Positions 1-5,861 of a stretch of 7,087 nucleotides of DNA are shown piece by piece. The stretch's first letter is position 1, and every line of letters begins with the position of its first letter. The position numbers and the translations under genes are program-made. Source of the stretch: SOKG01 sp964449845 (GTDB lineage Bacteria; Chloroflexota; Dehalococcoidia; SZUA-161); the NCBI GenBank assembly GCA_964449845.1, contig CAYVES010000132.1:1-7087 (forward strand). Direction: 5' to 3'. The notes under the pieces were generated by a model. That model was not told where the DNA came from, ran no database searches, and saw nothing but the letters and a program-made list of their open reading frames with translations.

Positions 1-51
1 CGTTGCCACTCCTGTGGCAACGAATTCTTCGTCGTGACAGGAGTCACGACG
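1..51. repeat. Inverted pair of 22-nt hairpins
   Basis: Two perfect hairpins lie 7 nt apart. The first has stem 1-9/14-22 with loop TCCT. The second has stem 30-38/43-51 with loop AGGA. Read on the minus strand, the second hairpin is a copy of the first: 16 of 22 positions are identical, and the six differences are three compensated base-pair swaps (pairs 4-19, 6-17 and 7-16). The loops are complementary, and with their closing bases 8-15 can pair with 37-44. This resembles REP/BIME-type intergenic elements. It could also help end transcription downstream of mnmE, but no T-run follows on the minus strand. The structure is read directly; the class is inferred. Confidence 0.75.
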
Positions 52-104
52 CTACCGGCTTTTCCTTTTGCATTTTGATATTTGAATTTGTTCAGTGCTT
101 AGAC

Positions 105-129
105 TTCGTCGTGAGCTCAGCCGGACGAA
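105..129. repeat. Short imperfect palindrome downstream of mnmE
   Basis: TTCGTC (105-110) pairs with GACGAA (124-129) around a TGAGCTCA core. Its left part, TTCGTCGTGAGC, differs by one base from TTCGTGGTGAGC near the right edge of the window (7055-7066), so both may be degraded members of one dispersed repeat family. No gene is seen between the hairpin pair at 1-51 and the mnmE stop codon. Confidence 0.4.
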
Positions 130-155
130 ATTAGTATTTAGGATTTTCCCATGTA

Positions 156-1493
156 CTACTTCCCGATGCAGAACCGGCTGAAGATAGTCTCCAGAAGCTC
201 CTCGGTAACTGCCTCTCCTGTTATCTCTCCCAGGGCGTTCAAGGCTGCGGTGAGATCGATGGTGACGAAGTCGTCGGGTAGGGCTTCTGCGATAGCGGTC
301 TGGGCTTGGCCTAGGTGCTCTTCTGCTCTCAGCAGCGCCTCTTTGTGGCGAGGGTTGGTCACCAGCGAGGCATCTGAGGTAATCACCCTGCCCCCTAAGA
401 CGGTGTTCACCATCCCGTTCTCGAGATCGGTGAGCCCCTCCCCGGTCAGCGCCGAGGTTGAGACTTGTAGCCAGGGCAGCTCGTTGATGTCTACCTGAGG
501 CGGCAGATCGCATTTGTTGGCTGCCACCAGCACTGTTTTCTCAGTGAGAAGATCGATTAGTTGCCTGTCTGAGTCGGCTAGCGGCTCGCTGGAATCGAGT
601 ACAAACAAAACGAAGTCTGCTTGCTCGATGGCCTTCTTGCTTCGTTCCACCGCCAGGGTTTCCACCTCGTCCCTGCTGTCAATGATACCAGCGGTGTCAA
701 TGAGAAGGAAGGGTACGCCTTTTAGGTTTACCACTTCCTCCAGGGTATCGCGGGTGGTGCCGGGGGTGGTGGTGACAATCGCCCGACTCTGGCGTAGCAG
801 GCGGTTCAAGAGGCTCGACTTTCCTACATTGGGTCGTCCCACGATAGCGGTCCTCACCCCTTGTCTGTAGACCATGCCGGCATCGGCGTTGGCAATAAGG
901 TCCTGCAAAGTCAACTGCGCCTTCTCCAGAGGCCCGGAGATGTCTTGTTCCTCAACCTCGTCCTCGGGGAAGTCGATTCTGGCGGTGAGATAGGCAAGTA
1001 TCTCCATTAGGTCGCTGCGCACTTGCTTGATCGGCTCTGAGAGTTTGCCCTCCAGGCCCTGCACAGCCAGACGGAGGCTGGCCTGGGTTTTGGCTTGAAC
1101 CACGTCCAAGACCGACTCCGCCTGCGCCAGGTCTATCCTGCCGTTGAGGAACGCCCTCAGGGTGAACTCGCCGGGGTTAGCCAGCCTGGCGCCGTAGCGC
1201 AGGGTTAGCTCCAGGACGCGCTGTAGAGGTAGAGGCCCCCCATGGCAGTTGATCTCGACAAGGTCCTCTCTGGTATAGGTGTGGGGTGCCTCCATGTAGG
1301 CCACGAGCACCTCATCAACAACCTCTCCATTTTCAGGGTCACTTATGTGCCCATAGACTAGACGTCGGTTCGCTAGTGGCTTGGGGAACAGCCTCTGGGC
1401 AATAGGCCGGGCCTCGTTCCCGCTCAACCTCACGATTCCGATCCCGCCCTCGCCTATGGGGGTGGATATTGCGGCAATAGTATCTTGATACAC
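156..1493 (-). CDS. mnmE: tRNA uridine-5-carboxymethylaminomethyl(34) modification GTPase MnmE (TrmE)
   Basis: Cytoplasmic, K+-activated GTPase that with MnmG installs the (carboxymethyl)aminomethyl group at C5 of wobble uridine-34 in a subset of tRNAs. The 445 residues match the family length. The N-terminal tetrahydrofolate-binding domain covers about residues 1-118 (DTIAAISTP, GEGGIGIVRLSG). A helical domain flanks an inserted G domain at about 215-370: P-loop GRPNVGKS 219-226, G2/switch TTTPGTTRDT 241-250, DTAG 266-269, NKCD 326-329, TSAL 346-349. The protein ends in the catalytic CxGK motif, C442-I-G-K445. GTG 1493 is effectively the only start, because an in-frame TGA lies three codons upstream and the TIAAISTP motif follows at once. 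No Shine-Dalgarno sequence is visible and the predicted transcript start is about 5 nt upstream, so initiation may be nearly leaderless. MnmG is not in the window. Identity is secure. Confidence 0.98.
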   Translation of the reverse strand: MYQDTIAAISTPIGEGGIGIVRLSGNEARPIAQRLFPKPLANRRLVYGHISDPENGEVVDEVLVAYMEAPHTYTREDLVEINCHGGPLPLQRVLELTLRYGARLANPGEFTLRAFLNGRIDLAQAESVLDVVQAKTQASLRLAVQGLEGKLSEPIKQVRSDLMEILAYLTARIDFPEDEVEEQDISGPLEKAQLTLQDLIANADAGMVYRQGVRTAIVGRPNVGKSSLLNRLLRQSRAIVTTTPGTTRDTLEEVVNLKGVPFLLIDTAGIIDSRDEVETLAVERSKKAIEQADFVLFVLDSSEPLADSDRQLIDLLTEKTVLVAANKCDLPPQVDINELPWLQVSTSALTGEGLTDLENGMVNTVLGGRVITSDASLVTNPRHKEALLRAEEHLGQAQTAIAEALPDDFVTIDLTAALNALGEITGEAVTEELLETIFSRFCIGK

Positions 1494-1504
1494 AGCTTGT
1501 CAGT

Positions 1505-1533
1505 ATAATACATCTTTCGCTCATACTCATCAA
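1505..1533 (-). promoter_or_regulatory. Sigma-70-type promoter of mnmE
   Basis: On the minus strand, TTGATG (1528-1533), a 17-nt spacer and TATTAT (1505-1510) form a good -35/-10 pair. Transcription would start near 1498, leaving only about 5 nt before the mnmE GTG. Confidence 0.65.
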
Positions 1534-1538
1534 CAGAA

Positions 1539-1567
1539 GTAGGGGCGACCCGTTGGGTCGCCCCTAC
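1539..1567. repeat. Perfect 13-bp-stem intergenic palindrome
   Basis: The arms 1539-1551 and 1555-1567 are perfectly complementary around a GTT loop. The stem is GC-rich (GTAGGGGCGACCC). Palindromes of this GTAGGGGC...GCCCCTAC style occur as dispersed intergenic repeats in many bacterial genomes (from memory, not searched). It lies between divergent promoters and ends one base before the padR -35 box. No T-run follows and no gene is transcribed into it, so a terminator role is unlikely. Confidence 0.75.
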
Positions 1568-1568
1568 C

Positions 1569-1597
1569 TTGACGGGCAAGACGAATCGTGATATCAT
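1569..1597 (+). promoter_or_regulatory. Sigma-70-type promoter of the padR-MFS operon
   Basis: TTGACG (1569-1574), a 17-nt spacer and TATCAT (1592-1597) match the sigma-70 consensus closely. The predicted transcript start is near 1604. It lies downstream of ATG 1598, so that ATG would not be in the mRNA and GTG 1634 is the better padR start. Confidence 0.75.
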
Positions 1598-1623
1598 ATG
1601 ACGATATCGCCAGGTGATATTAC
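1588..1623. promoter_or_regulatory. Candidate PadR operator: three GATATC-type boxes in a 36-bp dyad
   Basis: TGATATCA (1589-1596), CGATATCG (1602-1609) and TGATATTA (1615-1622) are centred exactly 13 bp apart. The whole 36-bp segment is an imperfect palindrome centred at 1605.5, with 14 of 18 positions per arm matching. The boxes cover the -10 element, the predicted start site and the leader just before the ribosome binding site. That is the placement expected for repression by the adjacent PadR protein. Positions are seen directly; the regulator is inferred. Confidence 0.6.
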
Positions 1624-1633
1624 GGAGGATGCT

Positions 1634-1936
1634 GTGCTCAAGGACTTCTTCCTCGGCTTCGTGAAAATTCACGTTCTCTATCATGCTTCAAGAGAGCCGA
1701 TATATGGAGTTGAGATCCTAGAGGAGCTAGGTCGGCATGGCTATCGGCTGAGCCCTGGGACTCTCTATCCCACCCTTCACCGGCTTGAGAAAGAGGGCTA
1801 TCTCTCTGTGCGGAAGAGAGTGGTCGATGGGAAGGTGCGCAAGTACTACACGATAACGGAGCAGGGGATGGTGATTCTCGGCGAGGCGAGGAAGAAAATC
1901 GCTGAACTGGTAGACGAGGTACTCCTGGACAAATAA
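1634..1936 (+). CDS. PadR-family transcriptional regulator (short form)
   Basis: Small dimeric winged-helix regulator of about 100 residues. From GTG 1634, the PadR N-terminal domain fills most of the protein: LKDFFLGFVKIHVLYHA (2-18), IYGVEILEEL (23-32), the recognition-helix region LSPGTLYPTLHRLEKEGYL (39-57) and the wing KVRKYYTITEQG (67-78). A short C-terminal helix (79-100) serves as the dimerisation element, so the long PadR C-terminal domain is absent. GTG 1634 is chosen over the in-frame ATG 1598 because GGAGG (1624-1628) sits 5 nt before it, while ATG 1598 lies upstream of the predicted transcript start. The stop is 3 nt before the MFS gene, so the regulator probably controls the exporter with which it is co-transcribed. 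PadR proteins usually repress and are released by small phenolic, drug or other ligands; the ligand here is unknown. Confidence 0.92.
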   Translation: MLKDFFLGFVKIHVLYHASREPIYGVEILEELGRHGYRLSPGTLYPTLHRLEKEGYLSVRKRVVDGKVRKYYTITEQGMVILGEARKKIAELVDEVLLDK

Positions 1937-1939
1937 ATC

Positions 1940-3169
1940 ATGGAACATGACGATAGAAGAAAGTTCTTTGGGGTCAGTCGCAATGTCTTCTTCCTGGGCG
2001 TGGTGAGCTTCCTCACCGATGTCTCCAGCGACATGATCTTCACGCTCGTGCCCTTGTTCCTGTTGAACGTGCTTAGAGTGGGGACGCCGGTCATTGGCCT
2101 CATCGAGGGGATTGCCGAAGGCACCGCGAGCCTGCTCAAGGTGCTTAGTGGCTGGCTCAGCGACCGTTTGGGACGGCGGAAGGGCCTGACTGTCTTTGGA
2201 TACAGCGTCTCCACCCTAGCCAAGCCCTTCCTGTTCTTCGCCACCACCTGGGGTGTGGTGGCGGTGGTGCGCTTCGTAGACCGGGTGGGGAAGGGCATTA
2301 GGACCTCGCCGCGGGATGCCCTGGTTGCCGACTCCGCTCCTCCTGAGGAGATGGGCAAGAGCTTCGGCCTCCATAGGGGCATGGACACGGCGGGCGCTGT
2401 AGTTGGCCTCGCTGTGGCGGCTATGGTTGTCTATCTTGTGCAGAGGGGCGGGCTTGAGCTCACTAGGGATGCGTTTCAGACCATTGTGCTCGTGGGGATA
2501 GCCCCCGCTGTGCTTGCTGTGCTCGTCCTCCTGTTTTTCGTCCGGGAGCGGGGGAGGGGGGCCGATTCCGCAGGGATTAGCTGCTCGGCCAACGGGCAGC
2601 CTTCAGGCGCTGTTCAGACCAAAAAGGGGTTCGATTTCCGCTTCAAGCTCTTTCTGGCGATAATGGTTGTGTTTACCCTGGGCAACTCCAGCGATGCTTT
2701 CCTCATCCTTCGCGCCCAGAGCCTTGAGTTTTCGGTTCCTCAGATTCTCCTCCTGTTCGTGGCTTTTAACCTGGTTTATGCTGTAGTAGCTTTGCCCGCA
2801 GGGCTGGTCTCGGATAGGCTGGGGAGGAAGGGTGTTATCGTGGTTGGCTGGACAATCTATGCCCTTGCCTATCTGGGGCTTGCTGTGGCATCTGCGGCGT
2901 GGCACGTGTGGCTATTGTTTGCGCTCTACGGGCTCTACTACGGGGTAGCTGAGGGAGTATCGCGCGCTTTTGTCTGTGACCTTGTGCCGGCGGAGAGGAG
3001 GGGCACCGCCTATGGGCTCTATCATACGGCTGTGGGGCTCTCTCTGCTGCCGGCGAGCCTGATCGCGGGCTGGCTGTGGCATCTGATCGGGCCGGAGGCG
3101 CCCTTCTTCTTCGGGGCGGCGATGGCGGGCGTGGCGATGCTGGGCTTAGTCCTGCTGATCAGGGAGTAG
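1940..3169 (+). CDS. Major facilitator superfamily transporter, PadR-linked
   Basis: Inner-membrane secondary transporter of 409 residues with about 12 hydrophobic segments. The MFS loop 2-3 motif occurs in both halves: GWLSDRLGRRKGL (71-83) and GLVSDRLGRKG (288-298). RFVDRVGKGIRTSPRDALVAD (111-131) and RRGTAYGLYH (353-362) are hallmarks of the MJ1317-like MFS group as I remember it. A hydrophilic central loop (about 203-232) separates the two six-helix halves. The start is 3 nt after the padR stop with no strong ribosome binding site of its own (GAGG at 1916-1919 is too far), so translation is probably coupled to padR. Regulator linkage suggests efflux of a toxic compound, but direction and substrate cannot be read from the sequence. 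No terminator is visible after the stop. Confidence 0.9.
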   Translation: MEHDDRRKFFGVSRNVFFLGVVSFLTDVSSDMIFTLVPLFLLNVLRVGTPVIGLIEGIAEGTASLLKVLSGWLSDRLGRRKGLTVFGYSVSTLAKPFLFFATTWGVVAVVRFVDRVGKGIRTSPRDALVADSAPPEEMGKSFGLHRGMDTAGAVVGLAVAAMVVYLVQRGGLELTRDAFQTIVLVGIAPAVLAVLVLLFFVRERGRGADSAGISCSANGQPSGAVQTKKGFDFRFKLFLAIMVVFTLGNSSDAFLILRAQSLEFSVPQILLLFVAFNLVYAVVALPAGLVSDRLGRKGVIVVGWTIYALAYLGLAVASAAWHVWLLFALYGLYYGVAEGVSRAFVCDLVPAERRGTAYGLYHTAVGLSLLPASLIAGWLWHLIGPEAPFFFGAAMAGVAMLGLVLLIRE

Positions 3170-3218
3170 AAGCGATTCCGACCGTCGTGGCGCTAGAAGG
3201 CATCCCGCCCGCTTCGAC

Positions 3219-3247
3219 TTGACGGGTTGGTGAGAATTGCGTATTAT
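3219..3247 (+). promoter_or_regulatory. Sigma-70-type promoter of the NYN-domain gene
   Basis: TTGACG (3219-3224), a 17-nt spacer and TATTAT (3242-3247) lie 31 bp before ATG 3279. The predicted transcript start near 3254 is downstream of the upstream in-frame TTG (3237), which rules that start out. The gene is thus likely transcribed separately from the padR-MFS operon. Confidence 0.75.
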
Positions 3248-3278
3248 TTGTCTGGGAGCGTTTTTGAAGGAGAAGCTC

Positions 3279-3875
3279 ATGGGGAAATCCATGGAAGATA
3301 GAGTGGCGATTTTCATAGACGGGAGCAACCTGTATCACGCTCTGCGTGCTAACTTCAGTCGCTATGACCTCAAGTTTGCCGAGTTTATTAGCAAACTCTG
3401 TGGATCGCGGCACCTGTTTCGAGCCTACTATTACAATGTCCTGCAAGACCCGAGCCAGCGGCCTGATGCCTACCGAGAGCAGCAGGAGTTTCTCAACAAT
3501 CTTCGTGAAACACCGTATTTAGAGGCACGCCTGGGGAGCACCAAGCTGGCGCAGGGTATTCCTGTGGAAAAGGGCATCGATGTTATGCTGGTCACAGACC
3601 TGCTGCATTTCGCCTGGAATGACCTCTATGACGTGGCGGTTCTGGTAAGCGGGGATTCGGACTTCGCCTATGCCCTGCAAGCGGTGAAAAACGTGGGCAA
3701 ATACGTTGAGGTGGCCTACTTTGAAAGCAACGTGTCCCGGGATCTCCTGGATGTAGCGGATAATAAACACCTGCTTGACCGAAACTTCCTCAAGGAGTTG
3801 TGGACACATAAGCGACCTCCCAGGCGCAAAGGGAAAAGGACAGGCGTAGTGGCAGGCAGAGGTGGCAGCCCCTAG
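3279..3875 (+). CDS. NYN-domain (LabA/DUF88-type, PIN-like fold) protein, putative RNase
   Basis: A 198-residue soluble protein. The NYN domain spans about 8-170: AIFIDGSNLYHAL (10-22, acidic D14 plus N17), GIDVMLVTDLLHFA (99-112, D101 and D107) and VLVSGDSDFAYAL (121-133, D126 and D128). These acidic residues form the metal-binding active site of the NYN/PIN-like nuclease fold, so catalytic residues appear intact. A strongly basic tail follows (KRPPRRKGKR, 178-187), which could bind RNA. ATG 3279 is chosen because AAGGAG (3267-3272) precedes it by 6 nt and the promoter places the transcript start near 3254. It has its own promoter and no functional partner nearby: the padR-MFS pair is upstream and feoB is convergent. 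Family assignment is firm, but the RNA target is unknown; LabA-like proteins are often uncharacterised. Confidence 0.9.
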   Translation: MGKSMEDRVAIFIDGSNLYHALRANFSRYDLKFAEFISKLCGSRHLFRAYYYNVLQDPSQRPDAYREQQEFLNNLRETPYLEARLGSTKLAQGIPVEKGIDVMLVTDLLHFAWNDLYDVAVLVSGDSDFAYALQAVKNVGKYVEVAYFESNVSRDLLDVADNKHLLDRNFLKELWTHKRPPRRKGKRTGVVAGRGGSP

Positions 3876-3893
3876 GGCACGAGTGCTCCTAGG
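3871..3893 (+). other. Hairpin overlapping the NYN gene stop codon
   Basis: CCTAGG (3871-3876) pairs with CCTAGG (3888-3893), and GCAC (3877-3880) pairs with GTGC (3883-3886), leaving a one-base bulge and a tight GA apex. The TAG stop is inside the left arm. No T-run follows, so an intrinsic terminator is not supported. It may mark the 3' end of the message. Confidence 0.35.
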
Positions 3894-3908
3894 AGGTTGG
3901 ACCCCTTG

Positions 3909-3991
3909 TGGGTTCCTGCTTCCGCAGGAATGACAGGAAAAAGACGCTTGATGGTCAGACACGATGTCATCCCCGCGCAAGCGGGGATCCA
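3909..3991. repeat. MITE/REP-like element: inverted pair of 27-bp hairpin units
   Basis: The left unit 3909-3935 (stem TTCCTGC/GCAGGAA, loop TTCC) and right unit 3965-3991 (stem ATCCCCGC/GCGGGGAT, loop GCAA) are inverted copies, 21 of 27 positions identical. Four of the six differences are two compensated base-pair changes. The inner edges are TGACA and TGTCA, and 29 nt lie between the units. Hairpins of the type 'TCATCCCCGCG-AAGCGGGGATCCA' are widespread intergenic repeats in bacteria, from memory. The element lies between convergent genes and has no coding content. Confidence 0.75.
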
Positions 3992-4035
3992 GAAGTGGTA
4001 GGGTGGGTGAGGTGGCAACGGGCCCCACCGGTCAA

Positions 4036-4119
4036 TGTCATTGCGAGGAGCCTCAGCGACGAAGCAATCTTGCAGGTATGTTACGACACAGCGATTGCTT
4101 CGCTGCGCTCGCAATGACA
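4036..4119. repeat. MITE/REP-like element with TGTCATTGCGAG termini
   Basis: An 84-bp segment begins with TGTCATTGCGAG and ends with the exact reverse complement CTCGCAATGACA. Just inside, GAAGCAATC (4061-4069) is matched by GATTGCTTC (4093-4101). Each arm can also fold alone (ATTGC with GCAAT). The arms differ in inner length (13 versus 6 nt between the matched blocks). This is a second family, distinct from 3909-3991 but sharing the TGTCA/TGACA ends. 'CATTGCGAGGAGC...GAAGCAATC' repeats are common in many environmental bacterial genomes, from memory. It sits 35 bp after the feoB stop. Confidence 0.8.
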
Positions 4120-4154
4120 GCGAATCTCTCTCGGCCAATGCCCCCAGCGACCCC

Positions 4155-5861
4155 CTACAAAATCAGGTTTAGCAGCCCGCCGACAACTACCGTGGCGGCG
4201 ATCATTACTCCGATTGCCACGAGCAAGCCCCTAAAGCCCAGTTCCCTGGCAAGGACTACAAAGGTAGCGATGCAGGGGAAGAACATTGTCAGCACGACGC
4301 AGCCGATCACCAGTTGCCCTGCGCTCAGCGAAAGCGGGGCCAGTAGCCCGATAGCCACGTCCTTGCGCAAGAAACCAACCACGATGGCGACTACTGCCTC
4401 TTTTGGCAGACCGAAGATCCCGCTCACTACCGGGGCGGTGACCTTAGCGATGGCATCGAAAATCCCCAGGGTATAGAGGATGCCGATAGCAAAGATTGCC
4501 AGTAGAATTATGGGCAGGGCCTCTCTAAGGAAGCCATAGACCCTTCCCCAGAGCTTTGTCAACACCGCTCGCCAGGAGGGTAGGCGATAAGGGGGAATCT
4601 CGATGAGGATCTCGGGGCTGAATCCCCTAACAGTGTGGTTCAGGATGATGCCCAAGACTAGCCAAACCACAAACAGAGTGCCAAAAACCATCGCCACATA
4701 CTGCTCTCCCTCCGCCCCCACCAGGCCGAAGATCATCGCCTGGGAGGCAGCGCAGGGGATAGCGATGGAAATCAGCGTGGCAGCGATAAACCGCTCCCGC
4801 CGGCTCTCGAGGATACGGGTGGCCATGATTGCTGGCACTAAGCACCCCAGTCCGAGCATGGTGGGAATTATGGCGTAGCCGTGTAGGCCGATTCGGTGCA
4901 TGAGGTTGTCGAGCAGCACTGCCAGCCGGGGGAGGTAGCCCACATCTTCAAGTAGGCCTAAGATGAGGTAGAAGGCAAGGATGTAGGGCAATACAGCGCC
5001 CAAAGGGATAAAGAGGCCCGTGGTCAAGACCCCCATGGATTGAAAAAAGTCGATCTCTCCATCGAACAATTCGCCGATGAGCATATCGTGCCAGAAGCCA
5101 CCCGAGCCTAGAAGCTCGCTCAGTTTCATCATTAGCGGGGCCCAGAGCTTTTCAAAGAGAGGCTCCATGACATAGCCGATCAGGCCCTCGCCGATAGAGC
5201 GGATCGCAAAAAAGGAGGTGGCGAGCACTAGGGCGGCGATGGAAAGGCCAGTCAGGGGCTTGATGGAGGCATCCTGCAGGTGCTCCAGCCAGGTATGGTG
5301 GTGATGGGTTATGGTTTGAACCTGGCTAATGATGCTGCCGACGGCGGCCCACCGCTCATCAGGGGTGCGCTCGGGCATCTGGGGGGAGGCAGCTTCAGGG
5401 ATACGATCTGCCAGCTCCTTTATCCCCTGCCCGGTTACCGCAACCGTGGGGATAACCGGCACCCCCAAGAGACCCTCCAGCTTCGCAACATCGATGCTTA
5501 TCCCCCGGTGTTTGGTATCATCCCACATATTCAAAGCCACGACAACGGGGATTTGTCTCTCCAGTAGCTCCTGGGTCAGGTAGAGATTGCGCTCCAGATT
5601 GGTGGAATCCACGATGTCGATCACCAGGTCGCCATCCTGGAGCATCTGAGAAGCCACTTCCTCTGCCTTGGAGATGGGCTCCAGGGTGTAGGTGCCGGGG
5701 ACATCGATAACCTCAACCTGCTCCTGACCCAGCTTCATGGAGCCCTTGGTAAACCCCACAGTGGTGCCTGGGTAGTTGGAGGCGATTACTCTTGTTCCGG
5801 TGATGCGAGAGAAGAAGGCGCTCTTGCCCACATTGGGATTCCCCATGAGCAGGATACGCAC
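4155..5861 (-). CDS. feoB: Ferrous iron transport protein B (FeoB), short form
   Basis: Inner-membrane Fe(II) uptake protein with an N-terminal G domain. GTPase motifs: GNPNVGKS 7-14, NYPGTTV 29-35, DVPG 53-56, NMWD 111-114, AVTGQG 141-146. The membrane part starts at about residue 205, after a DASIKPLTGLSIA segment that matches the family's first-helix approach. Gate regions GLGCLVPAIMATR (337-349) and IAIPCAASQAM (367-377) carry C340 and C370, and C530 lies in FFPC. At 568 residues it is much shorter than E. coli FeoB (about 770), through a compact cytosolic helical domain and short loops; no truncation or frameshift is evident. A HHHH run (186-189) lies just before the membrane domain. The GTG start shares one base with the feoA TAG stop, with GAGG 7 nt upstream, so translation is coupled to feoA. 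Confidence 0.96.
   Translation of the reverse strand: MRILLMGNPNVGKSAFFSRITGTRVIASNYPGTTVGFTKGSMKLGQEQVEVIDVPGTYTLEPISKAEEVASQMLQDGDLVIDIVDSTNLERNLYLTQELLERQIPVVVALNMWDDTKHRGISIDVAKLEGLLGVPVIPTVAVTGQGIKELADRIPEAASPQMPERTPDERWAAVGSIISQVQTITHHHHTWLEHLQDASIKPLTGLSIAALVLATSFFAIRSIGEGLIGYVMEPLFEKLWAPLMMKLSELLGSGGFWHDMLIGELFDGEIDFFQSMGVLTTGLFIPLGAVLPYILAFYLILGLLEDVGYLPRLAVLLDNLMHRIGLHGYAIIPTMLGLGCLVPAIMATRILESRRERFIAATLISIAIPCAASQAMIFGLVGAEGEQYVAMVFGTLFVVWLVLGIILNHTVRGFSPEILIEIPPYRLPSWRAVLTKLWGRVYGFLREALPIILLAIFAIGILYTLGIFDAIAKVTAPVVSGIFGLPKEAVVAIVVGFLRKDVAIGLLAPLSLSAGQLVIGCVVLTMFFPCIATFVVLARELGFRGLLVAIGVMIAATVVVGGLLNLIL

Noticed and set aside
30..75. Terminator for a plus-strand gene entering from the left (hairpin 30-51 then T-rich 59-69)
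   Set aside because: The T-rich run is interrupted and starts 7 nt after the stem, and the upstream gene is not in view.
3237..3278. Upstream TTG start for the NYN gene (14 extra residues)
   Set aside because: It lies upstream of the predicted transcript start, within the promoter, whereas ATG 3279 has AAGGAG at 6 nt.
3519..4028. 169-codon minus-strand frame
   Set aside because: It is antisense to the NYN gene and extends through the repeat element, with no domain.
3964..4476. 170-codon plus-strand frame beginning MSSPRKRGSRS
   Set aside because: It is translated from the two hairpin repeats and then antisense to feoB. Such frames are typical repeat artefacts.
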